From assembly GCF_030486595.1 (NCBI RefSeq), contig NZ_JAUJZH010000003.1, positions 343,977 to 407,976 of the forward strand: a DNA stretch of 64,000 nt. Reading direction: 5' to 3'. The notes below the pieces were generated by a model, which did not search any database, was not told the origin of the DNA, and saw only the letters and a list, made by a program, of their open reading frames with translations. Position numbers and translations under genes: made by a program. This stretch comes from Variovorax ginsengisoli. GTDB taxonomy: Bacteria; Pseudomonadota; Gammaproteobacteria; Burkholderiales; Burkholderiaceae_C. Below, in pieces: positions 33,403-41,268 of this stretch. The number at the start of each line of letters is the position of its first letter. Position 1 is the stretch's first letter.

Positions 33403-33479
33403 AGCAGGGTAGGGAAGTTGGTCATCCCGCTGGGCTCATAACCCGGAGGTCGCGCGTTCGAATCGCGCCCTTGCAACCA
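33403..33479 (+). tRNA. prophage-encoded tRNA-Met (CAT), initiator-like
   Basis: All arms fold. The acceptor is AGCAGGG with CCTTGCA, the D stem GGGA/TCCC with loop AGTTGGTCA, and the anticodon stem CTGGG/CCCGG with loop CTCATAA. The T stem is GCGCG/CGCGC with loop TTCGAAT, and the 3' end is encoded ACCA. Three initiator hallmarks are present: no Watson-Crick pair at 1:72 (A-A), a purine-pyrimidine 11:24 pair (G-C), and three G-C pairs closing the anticodon loop. It sits between the Q-position gene and late genes, a usual place for phage tRNAs. An elongator or Ile2 role is less likely. Confidence 0.85.
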
Positions 33480-33559
33480 GAACTCGCACGCATGGAATCG
33501 GAGCCCGGCATATCGCCTGGACCGGACGTCCGAGCGCGCCAGTAGAAGGCACCACCACC

Positions 33560-33784
33560 ATGACCACCGTTCGAGCCAAGTTCAAGGTGCAGAGCGTCAC
33601 CGAGTCGGAAGGCGGCCTGAAGACGGCCAACCTGTCGCCGGTCACCAGCGGCAGCCCCGAAAACGAGAAGTTTTTCAAGTGGACGCCCGGCGGGCAGATC
33701 CAACTGGGCACCATCAACCCGACCGCGGCCGAGCAGTTCGTGCCGGGCCGCCAGTTCTACGTCGACTTCACGCCGGCCGAGTAA
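33560..33784 (+). CDS. conserved small phage protein (74 aa)
   Basis: The product (MTTVRAKFKVQSVTESEGG ... FFKWTPGGQIQLGTINPTAA) is a beta-rich small protein of a type often seen ahead of head genes in beta-proteobacterial siphoviruses. No function is known. It has its own terminator downstream. Confidence 0.65.
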   Translation: MTTVRAKFKVQSVTESEGGLKTANLSPVTSGSPENEKFFKWTPGGQIQLGTINPTAAEQFVPGRQFYVDFTPAE

Positions 33785-33890
33785 GGCCGGCTCTGCTTTC
33801 CACCCACGGCCGAGGCTCGCTGCACACATTCACTGCCGCAGGTCGCCCTCGCGCCGTGGGCCTGGTTGTCTCCCTGGCCGTCGGCCAGTT

Positions 33891-33914
33891 GCCCACTTCG
33901 GTGGGCCTTTCTAT
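33891..33914 (+). terminator. intrinsic terminator
   Basis: GCCCAC-TTCG-GTGGGC with a stable tetraloop, followed by CTTTCTATT. It separates the 74-residue gene from the next frame. The rest of the gap up to 34102 holds only a weak extended -10 (TGCTACAAA at 34058-34066) upstream of the following gene. Confidence 0.75.
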
Positions 33915-34102
33915 TCCGGCCCCGACTCACCGCGAAACTTGAACGCGCTCGCCACGGGTAAATGGCGGGGTTTTCCGGCGACAAGCTCCTGGCGCCCACG
34001 TCCAAGCAAGGAAGAACGGCAGCCGCCCAGCGCCCGCAAGGGCGTAGTCCGATGGGATGCTACAAAATGCTCCGGCCAATATCGGCGACTCGGAGGAGCA
34101 GT

Positions 34103-34591
34103 ATGGAAAAGGCGGGATGGACGAAGTACAAAGAGGCTACAGGCTTCGATAGGCTGAGGTACGGAACCTCGGAGGCATTGAGTAGGTTTACTGACTTTGT
34201 AGCCCTGATGCGACAGACGAAGCAGTATCTAGTGCAGCAAGGCTTCGAGTTTGAGATCCCCGAGAAGATCACGCCTGCGACGAGACTTACTGTCAAGACG
34301 CCGCTCGGGGAGATTGATGTGTCGGTCGTGCTTGTCCTCGACGACGGCTACCCAGGCGGTGCGGTGGCTTTCACCGATTCAGGCGTGGTGGACGGAATGG
34401 TGCGGCAACGCAAATTGAACGCGATCAGGCTTCGAATGAACGGGGCATGGATCGACTCCGACGGAGAGAGCGTGGCGGATCAACACGGGCAGCTCACGCC
34501 GCAGTCCGTGCAAAGGGCGCTGCACAAGGCATTGGCGCAGAAACTCAGGCTCGACACCGAATACGTCGACATGTTTAGCCGGGCCGAGTGA
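34103..34591 (+). CDS. hypothetical accessory protein (162 aa)
   Basis: The ATG at 34103 is preceded by GGAGGAG. The product (MEKAGWTKYKEATGFDRLRY ... TVKTPLGEIDVSVVLVLDDG) is unknown. Base composition is visibly more A/T-rich than its neighbours and it has separate expression signals, as for a moron inserted before the head genes. An upstream in-frame start at 33962 is rejected. Confidence 0.6.
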   Translation: MEKAGWTKYKEATGFDRLRYGTSEALSRFTDFVALMRQTKQYLVQQGFEFEIPEKITPATRLTVKTPLGEIDVSVVLVLDDGYPGGAVAFTDSGVVDGMVRQRKLNAIRLRMNGAWIDSDGESVADQHGQLTPQSVQRALHKALAQKLRLDTEYVDMFSRAE

Positions 34592-34619
34592 AATAGTTCG
34601 AAGCCGGGCCAACCCATTT

Positions 34620-34640
34620 AGCCGCCTCCGGGCGGCTTTC
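34620..34640 (+). terminator. hairpin with CATTTCCG tail
   Basis: AGCCGCC and GGCGGCT pair around TCCG, followed by TTCGCATTTCCG and then the metallopeptidase start. One of the recurring late-region hairpins. Confidence 0.65.
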
Positions 34641-34657
34641 GCATTTCCGAGGGCGCC

Positions 34658-35287
34658 ATGGCAAAGAAGCAAGCTCCAGGACTTCCCGCGCGCCCGATGC
34701 CGCCCGCAGACCTGCAGCAGTTCAAGCCAGCACCCGAGGTGCTGGAATGGATCGGGCGCGAGATCCTGGCCGAGGACGGCCGGATCCACAACCCCGACCA
34801 CGCGCACCTGATCGACGCCGACCTTGAGGTCCTGTGGGCTCCGGGCGGCTTCCAGAAGCAGATGCGCACAGTCATCGGCCAGGCCGAGGAAGTGACCTTC
34901 CGGGCCGGCGGTTGGCAGAAGATGCGGCAAGAGGAGCAGTTCCTCGCCTGGTTCGATCGCCTGCCGACGTTCCTGATAACCCTGGACGCGCACTACGCCG
35001 CCCAGTGCTCGGACGTCGACTGGTGCGCCCTGGTCGAGCACGAGCTCTACCACCTCGCCCACAAGAAGGACGAGTTCGGCGCCCCGGTGTTCACGAAGGA
35101 CGGATTGCCCAAGATCGGGATCCGCGGCCACGACGTCGAGGAGTTCGTCGGAGTCGTCAGGCGTTACGGGGTGGGCGACCCGAACGGGGCAATCGCCCAG
35201 TTGGCGCGTGCCGCCGGCAGCCGGCCGGAAGTCAGGCTGGCAGACGTTGCAGGCGCGTGCGGGACCTGCTTGCTTCGCGCGGCATAG
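34658..35287 (+). CDS. putative phage metallopeptidase
   Basis: The 209-residue product carries HELYH at residues 128-132 (DWCALVEHELYHLAHKKDEF), a zinc-metallopeptidase HExxH motif, and a later GIRGHDVEEFVGVVRRYG whose His/Glu may supply the third ligand. It matches the phage metallopeptidase pattern and lies just before the terminase genes. A role in head maturation or anti-host proteolysis is inferred. Confidence 0.75.
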   Translation: MAKKQAPGLPARPMPPADLQQFKPAPEVLEWIGREILAEDGRIHNPDHAHLIDADLEVLWAPGGFQKQMRTVIGQAEEVTFRAGGWQKMRQEEQFLAWFDRLPTFLITLDAHYAAQCSDVDWCALVEHELYHLAHKKDEFGAPVFTKDGLPKIGIRGHDVEEFVGVVRRYGVGDPNGAIAQLARAAGSRPEVRLADVAGACGTCLLRAA

Positions 35288-35305
35288 CTGCGACTGGTCT
35301 CATAC

Positions 35306-35761
35306 ATGGCAACTCTTTCCGATCCGATCAAGCTGTTCATCGTCCAGGCGCTGGCCTGCTACGACACGCCGTCGCAGGTTGCGGCCGCGGTCAAGGAGCA
35401 GTTCGAGGTCGAGATCACGCGGATGCAGGTCTCGACGTATGACTTTGGCAAGCCGACCTGCCGGGGCATCAGCAAGAAGCTGCAGGCGGTTTTCGAGGCC
35501 ACGCGCGAGAAGTTCCTCGCCGACGTGAGCGCGATCCCGATTGCCCAGCAGGCCTACCGGCTGCGGGTGCTGCAGCGGACGCTAACCAAGGTCGAAGGGC
35601 AGGGCAACACCGCGATGGTGTCGCAGCTGCTGGAGCAGGCCGCCAAGGAATCGGGCGGCGTGTTCACGAACAAGACGAAGCTCGAGCACAGCGGCTCGGT
35701 CGCCACTCCAGAATTGAAGCTGGTGCTGCATGGAACTGCACCTCCACCCCCGGCAAACTGA
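35306..35761 (+). CDS. DUF2280 family, probable terminase small subunit
   Basis: The 151-residue product (ATLSDPIKLFIVQALACYDT, then TPSQVAAAVKEQFEVEITRM) is a helix-turn-helix DUF2280 protein. The C-terminal half is IPIAQQAYRLRVLQRTL. Such proteins sit directly before TerL and are expected to recognise the packaging site. It overlaps terL by 32 bases. Confidence 0.8.
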   Translation: MATLSDPIKLFIVQALACYDTPSQVAAAVKEQFEVEITRMQVSTYDFGKPTCRGISKKLQAVFEATREKFLADVSAIPIAQQAYRLRVLQRTLTKVEGQGNTAMVSQLLEQAAKESGGVFTNKTKLEHSGSVATPELKLVLHGTAPPPPAN

Positions 35762-37145
35762 GGCGTTTCTCTCCACAGCGACGGAAATCCTGTACGGAGG
35801 CGCGGCCGGCGGCGGAAAGAGCCACCTGATGCGGACGGCCGCGATCGCGTGGTGCACGGCGATACCTGGGTTGCAGGTCTACATCTTCCGGCGCATCTCG
35901 GACGACCTGGCGAAGAACCACATGGAAGGCCCGACCGGCTTTCCCGCGATGTTGTCGGAGTGGATCGAGCAGGGCCACGCGAAGATCAACTGGTCCAAGA
36001 ACTCGATCGAGTTCTGGAACGGGGCAAAGATTCACCTTTGCCACTGCCAATACGAGAAGGACAGGTTCAAGTACCAGGGCGCGGAAATCCACGTCCTGAT
36101 GATCGACGAGCTGACGCACTTCACGGACGTCATCTATCGCTACCTACGCGGGCGGTGTCGCCTTGGCGGGTTGCGGGTGCCGGCGCAGTACCTGGGTCTG
36201 TTCCCGCGCATCGTGAACGGGTCGAACCCGGGCGGCGTCGGTCACAACTGGGTGAAGGCGACGTTCGTCGACCAGGCCGCGCCGATGGTCATCACCCAGA
36301 TGGCCAAGGAAGAGGGCGGCATGCGCCGGCAGTACGTGCCTGCGAAGCTGGCCGACAACCCGACGCTGACCGAGACCGATCCCGACTATGTGGACCGGCT
36401 GGAAGGCCTCGGCAACCCGGCGCTGGTGAAGGCGATGCGGGACGGCGACTGGAACATCATCGCTGGCGGCATGTTCGATGACTTGTGGGACCAGGAAAAG
36501 CATGTCCTGAAGCCCTTCGCCATCCCGGCGAGCTGGCGAATCGACAGGGCTTTCGACTGGGGCAGCAGCAAGCCGTTCTCGGTGGGGTTCTGGGCGGAGT
36601 CGGATGGGACGGACGCGATCATGGCCGACGGCACGAAGCGTGCCTTCCCGCGCGGCACGCTGTTCCGGATCGGCGAGTGGTATGGCTGGAACGGGCGCCC
36701 GAACGAGGGCCTGAAGATGAGCGATGCGGGCATCGCCGACGGCATCGTGACGCACCAGGTCGATATGGGCATCCAAGACCGGGTCAAACCGGGCCCGGCC
36801 GACAGCAGCATCTTCGACGAGACGAACGGCGACAGCCCGGCCAAGATTCAGGAGCGCCACAAGGTGCGCTGGGAGAAGGCAGACAAGTCGCCGGGATCCC
36901 GAAAGCGAGGCTGGAGCCTGCTGCGCGGCCGGCTGCAAGCGTCTGCCGCGGCGCGCATGGAAGAGCCGGGAATCTTCGTTTTCGAGAGCTGCAGGCAGTT
37001 CATCCGAACGATGCCGGTTCTGCCGCGGAGCGAACGCGATCCTGACGACATCGACACGGACGCCGAAGACCACATCGCCGACGAGGTGCGCTACCGCATC
37101 CTGGCGGTGAAGCGGATAACGACCGTCGAGCCACTGCGCATGTGA
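35730..37145 (+). CDS. terminase large subunit
   Basis: This 471-residue DNA-packaging motor ATPase/nuclease has Walker A GGAAGGGKSHL (residues 23-33) and Walker B VLMIDELTHF (D126, E127). The C-terminal nuclease domain includes IDRAFDWGSSKPFSVGFW. It drives DNA into proheads with the DUF2280 partner and cuts genomes to length. The ATG at 35730 lies inside the small-subunit frame. A GTGA overlap leads into the portal gene. Confidence 0.92.
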   Translation: MELHLHPRQTEAFLSTATEILYGGAAGGGKSHLMRTAAIAWCTAIPGLQVYIFRRISDDLAKNHMEGPTGFPAMLSEWIEQGHAKINWSKNSIEFWNGAKIHLCHCQYEKDRFKYQGAEIHVLMIDELTHFTDVIYRYLRGRCRLGGLRVPAQYLGLFPRIVNGSNPGGVGHNWVKATFVDQAAPMVITQMAKEEGGMRRQYVPAKLADNPTLTETDPDYVDRLEGLGNPALVKAMRDGDWNIIAGGMFDDLWDQEKHVLKPFAIPASWRIDRAFDWGSSKPFSVGFWAESDGTDAIMADGTKRAFPRGTLFRIGEWYGWNGRPNEGLKMSDAGIADGIVTHQVDMGIQDRVKPGPADSSIFDETNGDSPAKIQERHKVRWEKADKSPGSRKRGWSLLRGRLQASAAARMEEPGIFVFESCRQFIRTMPVLPRSERDPDDIDTDAEDHIADEVRYRILAVKRITTVEPLRM

Positions 37146-38608
37146 CGCGGAAAGACAAACGCATGGCCCTCAAGGTACAAGATCAATCGCCGGAAGTCGC
37201 CGCGATGGCGGTGAACTGGCCCATCGCCGAGGCGTTGCTGGGCGGGACTGTGGCCATGCGCGCCGCCGGCGCCGCCTACCTCCCGAAGTGGCCAAACGAG
37301 GAGCAGCCCAGCTACAACACGCGCCTGAGCGTGGCGACCCTCTTCCCGGCTTTCGGTCGCACCATCGGGGTGATGAGCGGCAAGCCGTTCTCGAAGCAGC
37401 TGACGCTGGCCGATGACGTGCCGGAGAAGATCAAGACCTGGTGCGACGACGCCGACCAGCAGGGCAACAACCTGCACACCTTCTCGGCTGCCGTCATGGC
37501 TGAGGCGCTGGGCTTCGGCATCTGCGGCGTGCTGGTGGACTATCCGAAGGTCGGCGAGGGCGTGAGGACACTGGCGCAGGAGCGCGAACTCGGCGTGCGT
37601 CCCTACCTTGTTTTCGTCCGCCACTCGCAGATCCTGGGGTGGAAGAGTATGCGCACCGGCGGCGTTACTCGACTGACGCAGCTTCGCCTGGCAGAGACGA
37701 AGGAGGTGTCGGACGGGGAGTTCGGCGTCAAGAATGAACCGCGCGTGCGCGTCCTGGAACCCGGCAAGTGGTCGGTCTACAGGCCCGGCGCCAGGGCTGA
37801 GGATGACTGGACGCTGGAGGAGGGCGGAGTCACGACGCTGACCGAGATCCCGTTTGTGCCGTTCTACGGCAAGAAGCTGGGCTTCATGTGCGGCGTGTCG
37901 CCGCTGCTCGACTTGGCGCACCTGAACGTCAAGCACTGGCAGAGCCAAAGCGACCAGGACACGATCCTGCACGTTGCGCGGGTGCCGATCCTGGCCATGA
38001 TCGGGGCCGATGAGAATTCGAGCCTGACCGTGGGCGCATCCTCGGCCGTGAAGCTGCCGCTGAACGCGGACATGAAGTTCGTCGAGCACACGGGCAAGGC
38101 GATCGAGGCCGGCGAGACCTCGCTCGAGAAGCTGGAAGCCCAGATGGTCCAGACCGGCGCAGAGCTGCTGGTGGTCAAGCCGGGCGAACAGAAATCCGCC
38201 ACGCAGTCGAACAACGACGCCGAGGCGAACAAGAGCGACCTGCAGCGCATCACCGAGATCGTCGAGGATGGCCTCGACCAGGTGCTGCAGTTCATGGCCG
38301 CCTGGGTCAAGGAGCCGCAAGGCGGTCACGCGAGCCTGTTCAAGGACTTCGGTGCCGGCAGCCTGAGCGATGCCTCGGCCCAGTTGATCCTGAGCATGCA
38401 GCAGGCCGGCCTGATCACGAAGCAGACGGCCATTCGGGAGCAGCAGCGCCGCGGCATGCTGGCGGCGGACATCGATCCTGAAGACGAGCTGGCAGCGGTG
38501 GACGAGGAAGGCCCGGCGCTCGGCGCCATGGACGATCCGAACGCCGACCCGAACATCGACCCGCTGACCGGGCTGCCAAAGAAGAAGCCTGACCCGGCCG
38601 CCGCCTGA
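37142..38608 (+). CDS. portal protein (DUF4055-type)
   Basis: The 488-residue product has features of DUF4055 portal proteins: WPIAEALLGGTVAMRAAGAA, FGRTIGVMSGKPFSKQL, GVSPLLDLAHLNVKHWQSQS and ETSLEKLEAQMVQTGAELL. It forms the dodecameric vertex through which DNA passes. The start is a GTG overlapping the terL stop; an ATG at 37163 is an alternative. The C-terminal tail is Pro/Asp-rich. Confidence 0.85.
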   Translation: MTRKDKRMALKVQDQSPEVAAMAVNWPIAEALLGGTVAMRAAGAAYLPKWPNEEQPSYNTRLSVATLFPAFGRTIGVMSGKPFSKQLTLADDVPEKIKTWCDDADQQGNNLHTFSAAVMAEALGFGICGVLVDYPKVGEGVRTLAQERELGVRPYLVFVRHSQILGWKSMRTGGVTRLTQLRLAETKEVSDGEFGVKNEPRVRVLEPGKWSVYRPGARAEDDWTLEEGGVTTLTEIPFVPFYGKKLGFMCGVSPLLDLAHLNVKHWQSQSDQDTILHVARVPILAMIGADENSSLTVGASSAVKLPLNADMKFVEHTGKAIEAGETSLEKLEAQMVQTGAELLVVKPGEQKSATQSNNDAEANKSDLQRITEIVEDGLDQVLQFMAAWVKEPQGGHASLFKDFGAGSLSDASAQLILSMQQAGLITKQTAIREQQRRGMLAADIDPEDELAAVDEEGPALGAMDDPNADPNIDPLTGLPKKKPDPAAA

Positions 38609-39717
38609 TGAACGCCGCAGAGGTCGCCGCGGCGAAGAAGCTGCTGGACCTGACCATCCGCCACCAGATCAGCCTGCAGCGCTACAGCAACGGCCAGGTG
38701 CGCCGGCTGATGTCGATGCTGAACCGGGCCGACGCGGACATCTTCGCGGCCCTGACCGTCGCCCTCGAGCGCCTGCCGGCTGGAACCGCCACCGTCGAGT
38801 ACCTGGAGAGCATGCTCGGCAGCGTCCGGGCCTTGAATCAGCAGGCCTACCAAGCCATCGAAGGCGGTCTGATCGTCGGCATGCGTGACCTGGCCGGCGC
38901 CGAGGCGAACTACCAGTTCGAGCTGTTCCGCGGTGCGATCGCGCCGTCGGTCAGCCTGGCCGCGGTATCCGCTGAGCAGGCATGGCAGGCGGTCTACAGC
39001 CGGCCGTTCGCCGGGAAGATGCTGCGCGAGGTGGTTGTCGAGCTCGGAGAGACCCGGGCGAAGCGGATCCGGGACGCCGTCCGCATGGGCTACCTGGAGG
39101 GCAAGCCGACCGCCAAGATCGTGAGCGACATCCGCGGAACCCGCGCCAAGGGGTTCGTCGAGGGGTTCGTGGAAACGGACCGCAGGAACCTGGAAACCAC
39201 CGTGCGCACCGCGCTCAGCCACACGGCCGCCGGCGCGCGCAACCGCTTCTACCAAGAGAACGAGCAGGTGATCGACAGCCAGATGTGGCTGAGCACCCTG
39301 GACAGCCGGACCTCGGACATTTGCATCGCCCGCTCCGGCCGGCGCTACACGCTGGACGAGCGGCCGAAGCCGATCGGTCACTCGGTGCCCTGGTGCACGC
39401 CGATGGGCTGCGGCCCGGGCAACGTCCACTACAACTGCCGCAGCACCGCGCTTCCGCTGCTGCCCGGTCAGACGAAGCTGTACGGCACGCGGGCCAGCGC
39501 CGGCGGCCAAGTCGACGCGAACATGAGCTACGGCGAGTGGCTGAAGACACAGCCGGCCGGCGTGCAGGACGAGGTGCTGGGCCCGACGCGGGGCAAGTTG
39601 TTCCGCGACGGCGGCCTGACGATCGACAAGTTCCAGAACGACAAGGGCGTTTTCATCGACATCGACCAGCTGCGCGAGCGCGACGCGGCGGCATTCAAGA
39701 AGGCAGGCGTCCAATGA
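38608..39717 (+). CDS. minor head protein (MuF / SPP1 gp7-like)
   Basis: The 369-residue product carries the MuF C-terminal block: RRNLETTVRTALSHTAAGAR, NRFYQENEQVIDSQMWLSTL, DSRTSDICIARSG and PGNVHYNCRSTALPLL (Cys and His probably binding metal). It is thought to be injected or to assist assembly near the portal. It starts in a TGATG overlap with the portal gene and ends in an ATGA overlap. Confidence 0.88.
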   Translation: MNAAEVAAAKKLLDLTIRHQISLQRYSNGQVRRLMSMLNRADADIFAALTVALERLPAGTATVEYLESMLGSVRALNQQAYQAIEGGLIVGMRDLAGAEANYQFELFRGAIAPSVSLAAVSAEQAWQAVYSRPFAGKMLREVVVELGETRAKRIRDAVRMGYLEGKPTAKIVSDIRGTRAKGFVEGFVETDRRNLETTVRTALSHTAAGARNRFYQENEQVIDSQMWLSTLDSRTSDICIARSGRRYTLDERPKPIGHSVPWCTPMGCGPGNVHYNCRSTALPLLPGQTKLYGTRASAGGQVDANMSYGEWLKTQPAGVQDEVLGPTRGKLFRDGGLTIDKFQNDKGVFIDIDQLRERDAAAFKKAGVQ

Positions 39718-39968
39718 TCTACGACCCAAGCAACGCAGGCGGCGCCGCCGTCTACGACGTCGAGACCAAGGAGCAGCTGCGCGAGGTGCTGTGGGTGGAC
39801 ACCGAACTGGGCGAGGTGGTGCGCGCAGAGCAGCCGCTGAGGGTTACCGTCGGCGACGAATTCGCCACGTACACGACGCGGTTCGCGACCATCTACCCGA
39901 TCCGCGGCGGCGGCCTCCGCCCGGTGCTGTTCCACTGCTATGGCCGCCAGGAGCCTCGGCCGGCCTAG
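39714..39968 (+). CDS. small phage protein after MuF (84 aa)
   Basis: The product (EVLWVDTELGEVVRAEQPLR, FATIYPIRGGGLRPVLFHCY) is a small beta-rich protein often found after the MuF gene in this type of phage. No known function. ATGA overlap with the MuF-type gene. Confidence 0.65.
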   Translation: MIYDPSNAGGAAVYDVETKEQLREVLWVDTELGEVVRAEQPLRVTVGDEFATYTTRFATIYPIRGGGLRPVLFHCYGRQEPRPA

Positions 39969-39977
39969 AATCCCGGC

Positions 39978-40208
39978 GTGGCCCTGAAGCTCGTCCAACC
40001 CTCCGAACCACCTCTCGCCGAGAAGGTGCGCCAGCGCGTGAAGCGCACGCCCAAGCCGGCCGCCATGCTCGAATGCCGCTGCGGCTCCCGCGAGTTCATC
40101 GAAACGAAGTCCGGTGTGCTGCTCAAGGACGGCAAGCCCACCGGCGGCACCAAGACGCTGATCTGCGCTATCTGCCTGCTCAAGGGCGAGCGCGTCGTCG
40201 TCGCCTGA
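39978..40208 (+). CDS. small zinc-ribbon protein (76 aa)
   Basis: Two Cys pairs (LECRCGSREFIETKSGVLLK and TLICAICLLKGE) form a zinc ribbon. The start is a GTG at 39978. It lies in the head gene cluster with a terminator after it. DNA or RNA binding is possible. Confidence 0.65.
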   Translation: MALKLVQPSEPPLAEKVRQRVKRTPKPAAMLECRCGSREFIETKSGVLLKDGKPTGGTKTLICAICLLKGERVVVA

Positions 40209-40242
40209 CCTGATACCTCGGCCGCAAGGCCCACCGATCCCG

Positions 40243-40276
40243 AAGCCGCTGTGCGTGATGCCCAGCGGCTTTTTTC
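40243..40276 (+). terminator. intrinsic terminator
   Basis: AAGCCGCTG and CAGCGGCTT form a 9-bp stem with an 11-base loop, followed by TTTTTTCGTTCCCG. Part of the recurring hairpin series, upstream of the scaffold gene. Confidence 0.8.
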
Positions 40277-40358
40277 GTTCCCGGCCGCCGCGTGTGATGC
40301 GCGTCGGCCATCAACTGCCCGAGATGGGCGCATCCACCCCTTCGAGAGGAAGGTTCTC

Positions 40359-41201
40359 ATGTCCACCGCTACCCGAAAGTCCGCAATCCGCGGCATGTTC
40401 CTCATCGCCCACAACCGCCTCACGAGCTACATGGCCCGCGCCGGCCTGCTGCTGACCGCCATCCCGATGACGGTCGACGCAATCGACGCGATCCCCGAAG
40501 CTCAGCGTGCCCTCTACAAGGAGTCGAACGGGAAGTTCGTCCTCGACGTGGACGGCTACGAGGACCCGGTCGGCCTGAAATCTGCCCTGCAGGCAGAGCG
40601 CCAGAACGCCAAGACTGCCACCCAGCAGGCTGCGGCGTGGAAAGCTCTGGGCAAGACGCCCGAGGAGATCCAGGCGCTCGTCGACGCGGCGGCTCAGGCC
40701 GAACAGGACCGCCTCGGCAAGAGCGGCGAGTGGGACAAGCTGAAGCAGCAGATGGCCGACCAGCACAAGACCGAACTGGGCAAAAAGGACGAGCGCATCA
40801 GTGCTCTGACGAAAAGCCTGGAGCGGCGTCTGATCGATGCCGATGCGACGGCGGCAATCGCCGACGCCAAGGGCGTGCCCGCGCTGCTCCTGCCGCATGT
40901 GCGCGCCTCGGTGAAGGTCATCGAGGACGGTGGCGACTTCAAGGTCCAAGTCGTGGACGCGGCGGGCAACCCTCGCGTCAATGGCAAGGGCGAGTTCCTT
41001 TCGATCGCGGATTTGGTCGGCGAGATGCGCCAGTCCGATGTTTTTGGCCGTGCATTCGAGCCGTCGGGTACCACGGGAGGTGGTGCTTCTGGTGGCGGCT
41101 CGGGCGGCGGCGCCAAGACGATGAAGCAGGCAGCGTTCGATGCGTTGCCGCCCAAAGCCCGCGCGAAGGCGATGGCCGACGGCTACTCCATCGTCGAGTA
41201 A
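40359..41201 (+). CDS. head scaffolding-type protein
   Basis: The 280-residue, strongly charged helical protein (LQAERQNAKTATQQAAAWKA, KLKQQMADQHKTELGKKDER) with a Gly/Ser hinge near residue 245 and basic C terminus fits a phage scaffold. It precedes the coat gene. The first 45 residues include a hydrophobic patch (ARAGLLLTAIPMTVDAI); a shorter start at the Met of MTVDAIDAIPEAQ would remove it. Position is the main evidence. Confidence 0.7.
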   Translation: MSTATRKSAIRGMFLIAHNRLTSYMARAGLLLTAIPMTVDAIDAIPEAQRALYKESNGKFVLDVDGYEDPVGLKSALQAERQNAKTATQQAAAWKALGKTPEEIQALVDAAAQAEQDRLGKSGEWDKLKQQMADQHKTELGKKDERISALTKSLERRLIDADATAAIADAKGVPALLLPHVRASVKVIEDGGDFKVQVVDAAGNPRVNGKGEFLSIADLVGEMRQSDVFGRAFEPSGTTGGGASGGGSGGGAKTMKQAAFDALPPKARAKAMADGYSIVE

Positions 41202-41227
41202 CAGGTTCCGTTTCACCAACCCCCCGG

Positions 41228-41250
41228 GCCCGCCATGAGCGGGCTTTGTC
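41228..41250 (+). terminator. hairpin with TCATTTCTG tail before the coat gene
   Basis: GCCCGC and GCGGGC pair around CATGA, followed by TTTGTCATTTCTGAAAG and the coat ATG. Probably a leaky terminator or mRNA-stabilising hairpin that sets coat expression. Confidence 0.65.
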
Positions 41251-41268
41251 ATTTCTGAAAGCCCAATC

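Noticed and set aside
32992..33441. 149-residue open frame after the zinc-finger gene
   Set aside because: It runs through two terminator hairpins and into the tRNA, has no ribosome-binding site and no recognisable protein features.
33403..33479. tRNA as a second host attachment site or boundary between two elements
   Set aside because: Early genes to its left and late genes to its right form one coherent phage order, and no integrase lies beside it. A phage-encoded tRNA is simpler.
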